The notes beneath the pieces are model-generated. The model did no database searches. It was given only the letters and a program-made list of their open reading frames with translations, and was not told the DNA's origin. The position numbers were made by a program, and so were the translations under genes. Source: Apostichopus japonicus (taxonomy: Eukaryota > Echinodermata > Holothuroidea > Aspidochirotida > Stichopodidae). From it: DNA of 64,000 bases. Below are positions 12,341 to 25,900 of the stretch, piece after piece. The stretch lies in the NCBI RefSeq assembly GCF_037975245.1, contig NC_092565.1:8466999-8530998 (forward strand). The letters are read 5' to 3'. Position 1 is the first letter of the stretch; each line of letters starts with the position of its first letter.

Positions 12341-14409
12341 CTGCACCCCAGATTTGGGATGGCAGGTACAAAGCAAAAGCCTCTGTTATTACCAAGGGAC
12401 AATGGAATGCCTAAAAACCATTCCTCTGAAGATAATTATCAATTAGCCATTTTAGGGTTGTAATTTAGTGGTAATTTAGGGAAGCTATATTTTCCAAAAA
12501 GACCATTTCATTTCCATGTGTAGGTGTGATACAGGCATGAGTCTGAACCACAGTACTTTTCTATTGAGGTAGATATAGCTAATGATGATGTCACTTCTGA
12601 AGTGTGATGCAGACAGGCCTGTATCTAATCTGAAATATGAATAAAGGAAAGTTTCAATTATTAACAGAAAAAAGTCCCCATCAATATGGAACTCAGAACA
12701 CCTCTTTGCTCTCTGTCTGAAGAAAGTGTAATAGTATATTTTAATACAGTGCTAACTGGATATTAAACTAAAATTGCATAATACCTAACAGGGTCACATC
12801 ACTGATCTACTGTATGCCTCTGCAGTTTGAATGCAACTCCCAAATACCATATTTTATTAAATAATAATTCATACAATAGAAGTCACTTAAAATACTGTAC
12901 TGTATGTTGCAAACAGAATGAGCTCACACAGGTGTCCATCTGTTTCAAGGTGCACATGGTTACAAAATGTTTACAGGCATGTTGAACTCTTGTTATTTCT
13001 TAACTACCTTGGATTTGGAAATAAAATAATAAAAAATGAAAACAATGCAAGTTAGGCCTAAGTTCCATAGATGCGGTGTGGTTAACATAATAAATGTCAA
13101 GGTCAGACATACCTTACACTTGCTATCCTGAAATGGATGCTACATAGGGAATTCTGAGGTGAAGACTCATTCTTATTTTGGGTTCGGAAGTTGGAGGGGA
13201 TGCATAGATGCAGTGTGGGGAAAAGAGTTGACTGGGCATTCGCACACCTGGAATGGATACCAGGATACATCTCTCAAGTGACCCTGCATTCTATAGACTA
13301 ATGGTTGTACCTTTTCAATTAACCTAGCCTATCTTAAATATATAAAATATGCTAGCCTAGGCTGCTGCCTACTGTAACTTAAGATACTTTCGACAATAGG
13401 ACAGTTAGGGATAGGATTGGAATACACTACATGCTACAGTAGGCTACTGTAGGATGCAATGTTTCTTGTGTAAAGCAGAGCAGAGGCGAAGCTTCGGACA
13501 AATCTTGAGAAACATCGTCACTGAAACTGGAAATTGTGCCTTTTATACATCACAGTGAACCTTCTTACAAATAACATATCGAAGTGTTAAAAAGTAACCA
13601 GCCGCAAAGTACTCACACCAGCAAATCACCATTTCCTGTCAGTACAATTTTCCATCATGTTCACGTTCGTTACAAAAAAATAGCCTAATACTATGCATAC
13701 AATATAGCATCTGTGGTACTGTTCCACTTTCGACCCTACCACTAGTACTCTGCTATGTTGCTGCCAATCTACAGTATTGTGTTCGTTTAGTGTGTGTTAG
13801 CTACGTGCGCGGCGGATACGGCCGTCGCTTCAGATTCGACGTGCAGGGATCACAAAGCTGACACTAAATTGAGGGGGTTCCTATAAAATTGATTTTGTCG
13901 TAAAATAATAGACGGTGTCTATGTACGGGAAAAAATCTCTATTGCCAAATTTTCAAGTCAAGTTGCATGAAAAAGGAGGAACAGAACGACAGTACTTTGT
14001 TTTCCACAACATATCTTTCAAAATCAGACTGTCAAATAAGTGAATAGAGCAGAAATTCACACACGTAAAGAATGTACACTGCATCTGAAGATCTCCTTAC
14101 GAGATCATGACACATGGTGATCTTTTTGCTTAATGAAACTATCTTTCTCTCCATGGCAACGTGTCCTTTAGCTAATCATTGCATTTAAGGAACAGCGTAA
14201 GAGGAGGAGGGGGTAGCAGGGAAAACCCCTCACTTCCATGCTCAGTAGCGAGAAAACGTTCAGCCGAGACCCCATTTCCAATCCCCATATTGCAAATGAA
14301 TTCAAGATCCTGCGGCAAGTAGTTTACAATTCACTTTCCCGCTCAAGTTACACATCCAAAACCTAGAACCTCCACCGCCCTTTTCCTTTCCACTTTTCCT
14401 TCGCCCTTT
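12341..14409. other. upstream flank of FAM53, candidate promoter zone
   Basis: No coding exon recognised. Near 13800-13850 there is a CpG-containing stretch (GTGCGCGGCGGATACGGCCG) in otherwise AT-rich DNA, a plausible minus-strand promoter or 5' UTR region for FAM53. No TATA or start site could be fixed. Confidence 0.3.
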
Positions 14410-14700
14410 TAATATGGTATTTCCAGCAACACAAAAACGTTATTAAAGCGTTATTAAAACGTTTCGTCCTTTCTTTTGATAACGTTATTTGTGGTGTAAT
14501 AAATTTTTCACGAAAACGTTTTCCGCCTATTATTTCAAAACATTTTTCGTTAAAACATTAATATAACATTAATATATCATAAAAAAGGTTATGCCGACGT
14601 TTTTATAACACCACATTTAACGTTATAAAAACATATTTTAGATTTCTTTTAAAATGTTATGATAACGTATAGTGTTTGCTGGCGGCCAGATCCATATATG
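14410..14700. repeat. AACGTT-rich MITE-like sequence
   Basis: Dense AACGTT/AAAACGTT motifs in both orientations (GCGTTATTAAAACGTTTC, GAAAACGTTTTCC, AACGTTATAAAAAC) with TGGTGTAATAAA near the left and TTATAACACCAC near the right as an internal inverted pair. It looks like a palindromic non-autonomous DNA element, but terminal repeats and target duplication were not resolved. Confidence 0.45.
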
Positions 14701-16651
14701 GACGTTAAATGGATGTGTGCCGAGAGATTGGCTTCGGTCAGCTTGCGAGTCTACAAGCCTCCATGGCTTCTTTCGCGAGTTCCTGTTTGCGGGAAGATCA
14801 CATATACATACATACATACATACATATATGCAAAGACTTAAAGAACCCAAAACGTGTCACCATAATTTTTTTTACAAAGCCGGCAGAAACTGATTATTAA
14901 TCCCAGGGTTAGGTGCCTGAAACTTATCACGTAGGCCTCAGGATATAGCCAGTGGGTCTGTGATTGTGCTCCTGCCTTCACAAATCACCTTTGTTTTTGT
15001 TTTTAAACAAGAGGGAACCATACCAAGAAAAAGTTACTTTTTAATTATGAGAACCGGCACTCTTAGTTCTTCTCATTTATGAACCAAATGGAGTATATGT
15101 TTAGGTTTTTGCAAAAACTGGAGAAACCCCTTCCCATGCGACCTATAGGACCCCCACCCCCCCCCCCCCACTGTACTGACTCTGTTAACTTCAAAAAGGA
15201 AAAAAGATAGAAAATAAAACAAAATCAAGAACGTGTTATTCTTTTATCTGTAGACTAAGATAAGCATTGTGCAATTACTAGAAAGTTCTTGGGAATTTAT
15301 TTTGCACAATTTATTAATAGTAGTGATTTTTCTGCTGATGTTATGTTAATTTTATACTCTGCATAACATCATCAAAGAGCTCTGTGTTGTTAGAACCATT
15401 GCAATAATTTTCATTTGCAAGTTATTGACCGTTACGCTGAAGATTTATTATGTCGTTTACAGACCAAGTTTTATCATAATTTCGTCACTGCTGATGTGAC
15501 TTTAGTGGCATAAAGTACCAGGTTCTCAAAAGAAAATTCATTTATCTTTAAAACGGTAATTGTAATTTATTTGATCCCAGATAAAAAAAGTTTTTATTCG
15601 TGGGAGGGCGCCAGAGACTTTCAAAGTTATCACATTTTCTGACAACGTGTCCATGCCAAGGCACTGCACTACGCAGAGACCAGGTATAGTGGAACTGAAA
15701 CTACGTAACTGTAAAATAGCAGCACAAACACCAGGCATGCAGACTAAACAATAACAGCTGACTCGACAATCGAAATTAGTTTTAATTAATCAGTATTCAG
15801 TACTGGACAACTAGCGACAGCAGAAGATACGTCCTAAAGATGTAGCTACCGAGACGTATTGTTTTGATAGTTCGTTGTATTCGTAGCGTTGTTTTCTAAG
15901 AGTGACATTGCTGCCGTTTATGGATTGCAGTAGGTTTCAAAGCTTCGCTGCTTGACGTTCTGTCCAATAGTATCCTAACGTAGCCAACAGAATTAAGTTA
16001 GGATACGAGTGATTCCTAGGCTACACTGCAGACTACTGTACACCATTGTTGTTCAACTTCAAGTTGAAGTAGCTTGATGTTAATTATGATCACTTATGCA
16101 TTACACCCGATCTTGGTCTTGTAGAGCAGGAGAAGCCGTTAATGCATTAGCACATAGATTATTAGTGATAATGTAGCACTCAATGACATATATATTTCGA
16201 AGACCGTTAATGCAAGCAATATTGCAAATATATATACTGCCAGTATAACTTAAGCCTAGGCCAATCAATGGTCAATATTATACCATATCGTACGCTTTAG
16301 TCTGCTATTTGTTGCGAAGTCTGCTTGGACTTGTAAATTAGTCTGGCGTAGGCCTACCAAATACTGGACTTGTGGAAGTCAAACGTAGAGGTAGGGTATC
16401 CACAAGTTTGTCTACTCTTTGACAACTTTAAGACCAAGTTGAGCTCTGTATCATGTGGACTGTGGTATTGATTTCATCACCAGCGATAGTAAATATTGAC
16501 ACTTCACAATGTTGCCAGCTCCATTTGCAGCCTAAAAGTACATCTTGCATCCCTGCCTTGCAACCATCACTGATTATTATTTAACATAGGTTGGGAAGCA
16601 CAATTACCGAAGTAGACTACTACTGCTACATTGAACTTAACAGTGGAAGAG
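14701..16651. other. intergenic and upstream flank of ZIP13
   Basis: Contains a TACA microsatellite near 14803-14830, a poly-C tract near 15155-15170 and unremarkable AT-rich DNA. The ZIP13 promoter should lie in the right part. I see no convincing TATA box or 5' UTR splice. Confidence 0.4.
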
Positions 16652-16979
16652 ATGATGGCTTCCGATGCCTGTTTCAAGTTTGCACTTATTCTGTGTGTTC
16701 TGTCAGCTGTCTTCCTTCAAGGTGATGGAGACATTCACAGGATCAGGAAACCAGCTTCCAGCCTTCATCTTAAATCATCTCAACAAATTAATACTCTTGA
16801 TAAAGAGGATTATGACACAAAAGTATATCCTGGGAACTCTGAGAATTATGATACAGATGAAGATTTAGACCAAACAAAGGACTACATGTGTGCTCTTTTA
16901 GCAACATTCCTGGTTGGCTTGACAGGAATTTTGCCACTTGCTCTTCCAATTGACTCAAAGCAAGTTGGTGAAGGATCAG
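16652..16979 (+). CDS. SLC39A13: ZIP13 exon 1
   Basis: Starts at ATGATG (16652; 16655 is equally possible). No ATG exists further upstream in this frame before the preceding stop. Encodes the signal peptide, a 60-residue polar and acidic luminal segment with repeated Asp/Glu/Tyr, and TM1. The donor TCAG|GTAAGC is in phase 1. The frame stays open to 17200 past the donor, but that extension has no ZIP similarity. Confidence 0.9.
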
Positions 16980-19900
16980 GTAAGCAAAGTATCGGTAATA
17001 TTCTACAACTATACTGTAACACAAAAGACAGCTCTAGAATGCAGACACAGAACTGTAAGCATTGCTTGAACTTAATTTCAGCAATTTTTCTTCCATTACT
17101 CAAATCATTTGCTGTCATTCTAATCCTCAAATTCTGTAAGTGCAGGGATGTTTGGTTAAAAAGAAAGACAAATTGTGTGTTAATTAGCTTCTCAGCTTAG
17201 AACTGGGTTGATTTGAATGTAACCTATGAGTGCATTAAACAATGGTTTTTGGACACACTGACTTGTATAGGCTCTTTTTAGTTAACAGTAGGTTCTTTGT
17301 GCTGGCACATTAGATGATTTATCCTCCCAACTTAGCTTAGCAAGTGTCCCAATGTGTTTTTCACAAAAACGGAAGACAAAAGATGATCCAAACCGTTATG
17401 ATCAAAGTAACTTCTTTTGTGTTAGGTTACTATCTGTACATCAGCTAGACTGTTATTTGTGTGTGTCCAATGTTAAGAATGAAAAAATATGGTATGGATC
17501 CCCAAATTATAATTTATCCTTTCTAGGCCTAGAACTTCCTTGTTATACTCAACTTGCATCAATACAAAGGACATTGTATGCAATTAAAATCATCCAAGTG
17601 AATTACGGAGTCCGGATGCATTCTTCTTGTGAATCTGTTGTCATGGAAATGGCTTGTAGCTTTGTCCAAATTTTGTCAAACTACGAATAATGTGGACGTG
17701 CATGTTGGTAACATATTACAACTTTTAGGCTTTATATGTAGAAATTAGAGAATTTATTCAACTGAAACTATAGCTCAAGTCTTGAGTACATCATGGTAGG
17801 ACCCACCATGTAACATGTTAATTGTGTGTCATCCTTACTGTACACAATAAATTATGATGTACATCAATACATATTGCACATGTACAAACTGATCAATGTT
17901 TGTCAGTTCCATTGTAAAAATTAGTATGACCATCAAAGACACAGATTTGATATTTGCAATAAGTTTAGCGTTTAGAACTATATATATTTAGACCAACGGT
18001 TAATGATTACCAACCAAGCAGTAAGTGCTGCACAGTAAGACTTAGGTACTCAAAGATCTGTTAATTGTTTATATAGCAACCTATTGTAGCTATTGAAATT
18101 ATGGTCAAAGAACTATTGTTTTAAAATTAAATACATGTGAATTGTGTCACTAGTAGATTCATTTTTGCCTGTATTGTTAATGAAGTGTTAATGAATGTGC
18201 CATCCATCAAAGGGATTGATGTCTGACTGTTATTCAGTTGTGTAGTGTACTAAAGTACACATCCTAGCAGCAAATAAAGATTCCGAGAGCCTTAGTGATA
18301 ATCTAATTGCTATTGTTCTGGGATTAAATGTTGATACGATGGCACCTTTGACCAAGGGGACCAGATATAATCTCTTATCTCTCCCTGTTCATTCATTGTT
18401 CTTAAATACATACTAAATGTCAACTGGTTAAACTTCAGTTATAACAATTATTTGCTGTGTAATGGAAAATTGGGATTTGTTAGAGTACAATAAGGATGGA
18501 AAATGTAATATGGTATGCCTGTTGTGAGCCAATTTACTGCTCTACGTGGCAAATATCTTAATTATCAAATCAAAATTTCTTGTCTTAGCATGTGCTTGGA
18601 CTGTAACTGTGATATATATGTATACAGTTTATTAACATATTGCATTCTACTGTGTGTACTGTACCTGTAAGGGTAATAATGAAGAGATCTTAATCTGCCT
18701 CTATAATGTATCATGTTTTTTACAGACCAGTAATGAATCATTAATGGAACCTCTTTCTTTTACTCTCTCTCTCTCTGGGTCGTTTCACATCAGGATTTGT
18801 GTCTTTGTGCATCCCAATAGTACCCATGACGTGTTCTGTGAACAGAACAATTCTTGATCAAGTCCTTTTACAAAATTTCTGCAGTGAAAATGTAGCCATA
18901 AAGTACTTGATAAAATGGCTTATATGATAACATTAAGAATGCTTTCCTTCTTTCTACTTAGATGGAAACAGAAAGTTAAATTTGTTCCTGAGCTTTGCAG
19001 TTGGTGGACTACTTGGTGATGTGTTCTTGCACCTACTACCAGAGGCTTTTGTACACTTTAAACCAGGTACAATAGTGTTACCATGTACTGTACAGCAGTG
19101 TTATCTACAATAGTGTTATCATGTATGCACAGGGCTTAACACTAACCTAAAAAATTCCATTGGTAGGGCACTGACCGTCTACACAGCACTAAGTCTTTTA
19201 AGGAGCAGTAAAAGTGTCTAATCAGACCATTTCATTTTGGATATATCAGTAAAAATACAACTCATCAGACTGTAAATTGTTATTTTTCCAGAACGAAAAG
19301 TTGATTACAGTTTGACAGTTTCATTTTTTAAAGGTCTACGGACGCTTTTGAACAGCATTGTCCTAATCACTCTAATAGGCATTGGAAATCATGACAATAG
19401 CTTCAACTCCCATAAAAATCCATTAAAGATTGACCATTTTACCAGTCTTTTCTTCATTCTAGTTTTATTCATGAATAATAAACATTAGCTACTTTTGCAC
19501 ATTGATGACCAGTATAAAGGGAGTGACTATCTAATTTTCTGTTATGTTATTCCCTTTTTCTTACAACATTCATTTCAAGGACACTGAAAACAGGTTTGTG
19601 GCCTAAGCCAATCAACATGTCTCAGTCACTGGAATATACTATATTCCTTCAACTTCTTCTCTCCTTTCTCTTCCAGAGGATAAAGCGGCAAGAGTTAGGA
19701 ACGGAGTGTTTCTGTTGGCTGGACTTTTAGTCTTCTTAATTTTGGAGGTTATATTCGGCGAAGACGACAAACAGATGCAAAATGACGAAACTGTTGCGGT
19801 TAGTGTAGTTCTCTGCTTTCATTCACATCTTTATTGTCACTGCTCAGTTTAATCCAACAATATGTTTTACTCTTTTCGCTTCCTCTAAGCACAAGATAGA

Positions 19901-22900
19901 GGTAATTTTCCAGTGGTGAAAGTATATTCATTGAATACTAGTCACAAGTGTTGAGTGATAGTTGAAGTTGACGGATAGATATGAACCACGGAGTAACATC
20001 AGAGGGATCATCAATTACCATTGTCCTCTAACAGATCATTTGAGCTTTCAGGGTCACAAAAGTTGTGGTGTATGATCCTACCTTGTGTCGCCACTTATCG
20101 CTAATTGAATGTCACATACATACATGCACTAAGTGTATGAGTGGGTAGTACTGTTGCTACATCATCACAGTAATTCAATACAATACAAGCTGTGCATATA
20201 TACTATCTGCAGTATGGTTTTATCCTTAGAGAAAGTAGCCTTCTTTGGGGCAAGGAAGACTATTAAACGTGATAAATGCCAACAAAGATATGAAAGCCTA
20301 ATGTTGTTTATCATTCTTAGGAAGGTTGTAAACTGTCTTGTATTCTGCATATATACAGTAAATGGAGAGTGGTTTCTCCCAACTCAGATTTGTTTGAGAA
20401 TGCTCAGTCAGGCATTGATAACCTCAGCCAGAGTTTGCATGAGCAGGTTCACTCTAAACAAGCTCTGCATAAATTTTAATTAAAATTATCAAGTCAACAT
20501 GGTACTGTAGATGATATATGTATCTGATATTAAAAGTTAATGAAGCGTATGGCCTCATTCTGAGGTCTTTGTCGGTTTAATTATTTTGTGCCCTGGATGG
20601 ATTTTTTTTTTCTCATTATAGAAGTATTAGAACATATTGGCCAACTTGCAATTTAAATTTTCTTTGTGATGCAGACCGCGTGGTTTGTTTTTTGGTTTTG
20701 ATACCAATGTGTCAGTAACTATTGCGATCCTGCTGGCATGTGTATGTGTGCATATGTAATATGTGTTTGTGTGTGTATGTGTGTGTGTATGTGTGTGTGT
20801 TTGGGTGTGCATGTATTTGTTTGTATGTGTGACTGCCAGCTTGTAAACATGGTATCTCAAGAAACAAAAGTTGAGTCAATCTCATGCTTGGTAGATACAG
20901 TAGATGCCCCATGGTGTGTAGATGTGCCCTATTGTTTGTGGTTCCCATCTCATGCATATTGATGAGTGAGCTGGGCTTAACATAAAAGTCTTTTAAATGT
21001 CAATAATGTCAACAGATATCTCAAATGGTGGAAAAATTAGCTCAAGGGGTCAATAGGTTAGCTCAATTGGGTCTCAGATTGGCAATTTGTGTTGTGATTA
21101 TACCAGATGACTTGTAGATTGTCAAAATATTTAACAATTTCATGTAGAGCTCTCAGTTTTTAATATCAAATCTGAAAAGGATGTGCATTAGGAATTGGAA
21201 TAAAAATTCTATTTTTAAGTTACCAGGTGAACTAAATGGTTAAAGCTTTGTAAACATGATAACTGTTTCCTGATACCATTCTTTATAACTTGCTGCATTA
21301 TAGTCAATAGATAATCTTCATTTTGGTGTGCACAAGTTCATGTATATTACCACGAATGGCTTACTACACTATGAATATGTTCAGGCGTCCTAACAACTTA
21401 AAGTTTTCTGATATTTCTGATATCTCTGTGGGTTTAATTTTTGTGTAAATAGTACAATTTGCATAACACATACAAAACGAGAAGGATATGTGATGCTATT
21501 AGAAAACAGTATTGTTCTCTTAATATGTTTATAGTTCTTTATTGGATTTCCATTTAAATGCAATGTCATCAGTATTGATACTAATTCAGGCTGATGTTGT
21601 AATAATGAAGAGAATTGTAAAGAACGAATCAGAGAGGAGGGAGTAATGCATGTACAATCAGCATGACTTTGTTGGCTATGACAGATTGATTAGTAGTCAG
21701 CTGAGTGCTTTTAGAAAGATAATTCAATACTCTAGTGTGTCTCAGACAATGTGAAATATTTTGTTTTGTTGTTTTGTGTGTGAATGAGTCACAGTATACT
21801 GGACAGAACAGACTTAATGGGTCTGAGTGCACTGGTCTGAGGAGACTAAATGGGTCTGAATACACTGGTCTGAGGAGACTAAATGGGTCTGAATACACTG
21901 GTCTGAGGAGACTAAATGGGTCTGAATACACTGGCTAAAGAGACTAAATAGGTCTGAGTGCACTGGTCTGATGAGACTAAATGTGTCTGAATATACTGAT
22001 CTGAAAAAAACTAAATGGGTCTGTGAATATACTGGTTTGAAGAGAATGAATGGGTCTGAATACACTGGTCTGAGGAGACTAAATGGGTCTGAATACACTG
22101 GTCTGAGGAGACTAAATTGGTTTGAGTGCACTTGTCTGAGGAGACTAAATAGGTCTGAGTGCACTGGTCTGAGGAGACTAAATAGGTCTGAGTGCACTGG
22201 TCTGATGAGACTAAATGTGTCTGAATATACTGATCTGAAAAAAACTAAATGGGTCTGTGAATATACTGGTTTGAAGAGAATGAATGGGTCTGAATACACT
22301 GGTCTGAGGAGACTAAATGGGTCTGAGTGCACCGGTCTGAAGAGACTAAATGGGTCTGAATACACCGGTCTGAGGAGACTCAATGGGTCTGAGTGCACCA
22401 GTCTGAAGAGACTAAATGGGTCTGAATACACAGGTCTGAGGAGACTAAATGGGGTGACTACACTGGTCTGAGGAGACTAAATGGGTCTGAATACACTGGT
22501 CTGAGGAGACTAAATTGGTTTGAGTGCACTTGTCTGAGGAGACTAAATAGGTCTAAACACACTGGTCTGAGGAGACTAAATAGGTCTGAACACACTGGTC
22601 TGAAGAGACTAAATGGGTCTGAATACACTGGTCTGAGGAGACTAAATGGGTTTGAGTGCACTGGTCTGAGGAGACTAAATGGGTCTGAATACACTGGTCT
22701 GAGGAGACTAAATGGGTCTGAATACACTGGTCTGAAGAGACTAAATGGGTCTGAATACACTGGTCTGAAGAAACTAAATAGGTCTGAGTGCACTGGTCTG
22801 AAGAGGCTAAATGGGTCTGAATACACTGGTCTGAGGAGACTAAATGTGTCTGAATACACTGGTCTGAAGAATCTAAATGGGTCTGAGTGCACTGGTCTGA

Positions 22901-25900
22901 AGAGGCTAAATGGGTCTGAATACACTGGTCTGAGGAGACTAAATGTGTCTGAATACACCGGTCTGAAGAAACTAAATGGGTCTGAGTGCACTGGTCTGAA
23001 GAGTCTAAATGGGTCTGAATACACTGGTCTGACGAGACTAAATGGGTCTGAGTGCAATACTTAAAGAGAACAGAACTATCCTTGGGTTCAGTAATACTCT
23101 ATTTCTTGTAGGACAATCCTAACTTCTGGTTATCCAAGTAGTCAATTGTATCCAGGCAGTGGGAGTCAACATGCTGTACCTGTAATACAGTAAGAAACAA
23201 GATATATTAGAGTCCTTCCTACTGAGTATGCTACTTTCAAACTGGTATAGAACTGTACTTTGTTTCGCATGCCATTGTTTGAATGTGTGCACACAGTATG
23301 TAACAGGAAGTGAAACCTGGTTGACACTGTTTACACAACTTTCTGAGCAATAGAATAGATCTTGCTGAATATGTCTTTCAGGATGATACATGTACTACAT
23401 AGCTCTACGGGATACATATGGTGAACTCCTAAATTGTACCATTTTTTGATAGCCAGGCAACTGATGTGATATTTCCTTTCATGATTTGAAAAAAAAATGT
23501 ACATAATGTGTATTTGGGTACCCACCCTAATTTTTGACTTGGAAATTTCTGAGAATGCAAAGAAGTGTTAACTATTTAATATATCTCAACTGTTCCTTAT
23601 GTGTTAAGGGTATTTGGGGTTTACCTAACTTAAGTTGCTTAGTATTTCACCTGTTTATTCATTGCAAACATTTCCTATTCATTCACAGAGGGACAGGGGT
23701 TTGTCTCCACATTCCAATGGCCACTCTGCAGTTAGACACAGGACAACAATGAAGAATGGTCATACGAAAACTGCAAAGAATGACCTAAAGAGAGATGTCA
23801 ATGCAAATAAGGTGAAAAATAAAGGAGATGGTAAACAAGGGAAATGTGTTGCTGAGAAGAAACAGGTTTGTTCACAAATACTTGTGGTATTGTACTGTAC
23901 TTGTGGTTTTAAAATGCTATCATTTTGTGCAAAGCCAAGGTTTACTTATGTACAGTATAATGATCAACAATGTCACTTGGAATCATGTGAATGTAACTTT
24001 TTACATATCTTGAACCTTGACAGTCTTGCATATATGTTGTCAGTGTTTTTCCTTTTGTTTGCATAGTTTGATTAAATTATAGCATATAGATGTATTTTTC
24101 TATTAAATCTATTTTGTAGCCAATCTTTTCAGTTCATTAAAGTTGGAAACTCTTCCAGGGAATTGAGTTTCTACAATAATTGGTAACCTTTAAGAATATT
24201 GAAATATTTGTGGTCTCATTTTGTCTTGCAGGTGACAGGGTATTTGAATCTACTTGCCAACTTTATAGACAATTTTACTCATGGTTTAGCTGTAGGAGGC
24301 AGCTTCATGGTTAGCTCAAAGGTGAGTGGTGCCACACCATTTATAGTGACATAACAGGATAGTTTTATGAGAATAAACTCTAGACTAGGGACCGCACATG
24401 AAAAATATGAGCCATGTTTTAGTGACATTTTGTATCCAGTCCTTAGTATGCAATACTTGGGGATGATGGCGAGATTGGAAATATTATGTGGAAACTATAA
24501 AATAATATAAAACTCTACATCCATATTCTTCATCTGTTGGTATATCCTGTGTCAAAGAGCTCCTCTTCCAAAAAAAAAAAATGGCTAATTTGCTAGACTT
24601 TGCCATATCAACACAAAAGTGTGCATGAAGTAACCCTTAATAGTTGAATATTTACAGCATTTATGATCTCCTACTTTCACATTAATTGAAATATTCAAAG
24701 CAGTTTGAATTCCAGTCCACTTAATGATATTAATGTATGACAGCTGTACGACAGCAGCTGATCACACACACTACAGTATTGAGGAAGTACAGTATATATA
24801 CCGTATAGTTCTTGAAATTAGGGCATCATCTCAACACAAATAATGGATATTGGTAGACCTACAATTTAGGTACTACAATTTAGGTCCTGACATCCATATG
24901 ATGTTCACCTTTGTTGGTTAGAATTGTTTATTTTATAAGGAGGATATCGTAAAGATTCTAGGTTCACAGGACCCGCGTGTAAATAACATAGCATATAATA
25001 ATTTAAATAAATTTTGTATTATCGCATGCACAGAGGTGTGTACTATTCTATTTGGTTTGAAAACTTGTATAAGGACACTAATTCCAGACAGTATATTTTC
25101 TGTGTGTGTTGAGAATGAGTTGTGTTGTCTGTTCACTAAATGGATTAAAAATGTACATGGTTTCTAGGTTACTTTGGTGACTGATTACATTTATCATACT
25201 ATTAGCATACTAAATTGAACTGTTTACATTAGCTGGATGTATAGGTTCTGCTGCAGTGACATCTGATGAGTTAAGTAAACAATGATGTACATCTCTAAAT
25301 TTACAACAGCCAGCAGTTTGCATTGGGATATTGCATTTTCAGTTGTTATTCAGTTTTCCTGTCACTACTAACACACACTATTTATAATGGTATCAAGATC
25401 TGTTCAGCTGCAGTGTTTTCAGTTGTTTTATAATGATCCTTATTTTCATAATCGGTCAGTCAACATTTTAGAGGGGATGCGAGAAAGTTGTTATGAAAAT
25501 GGCAAGACATTAATGTAGCAGGTAATGCAAAATCACTTCAATCAATCTTACTACAGTGTGTGGAGTTGAGAACTTCTGCCCTAACAAAAATGTGGCATCA
25601 AAGTTGTGCTGTAAATAAGCTGCTTGATCATACTGTGCTGGGCTTGTTTGCATGATAAAACATGGACGACAAACTAGAGCATTGCTCCACATTGAGTATT
25701 ATTGTAAGCTGATGCTGAGATGATGGTATGCGAGATACCCTTTGACATCTGTGATTTGTTACTTGATCACCGAGTCATTTGATATCGTTCTCCCTAAACA
25801 ACAAGCTAAAAAGTCAAATTGGTTACAAGGTTGATGTACTGTTTAGTGTTACCTTTAAAGCATGTGTAGGCCAGAGATATTTAACATGTAATCTTGAATA

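Larger units (their letters stand above)
19799..23688 (+). other. SLC39A13: ZIP13 intron 3
   Basis: A 3.9-kb intron containing a GT microsatellite (about 20740-20835) and the 33-bp minisatellite (about 21799-23065). No extra exon is required by phase. Confidence 0.75.

Noticed and set aside
16980-17200. Extension of ZIP13 exon 1 past 16979
   Set aside because: It lies beyond a consensus donor, and the joined exon 2 continues with the ZIP motif in frame.
17352-17690. 112-codon frame in ZIP13 intron 1
   Set aside because: No recognisable domain, and inserting it would break the ZIP13 frame.
21814-23064. Long frames of up to 205 codons on both strands as genes
   Set aside because: They are translations of the 33-bp minisatellite, without start context, domain or splice link.
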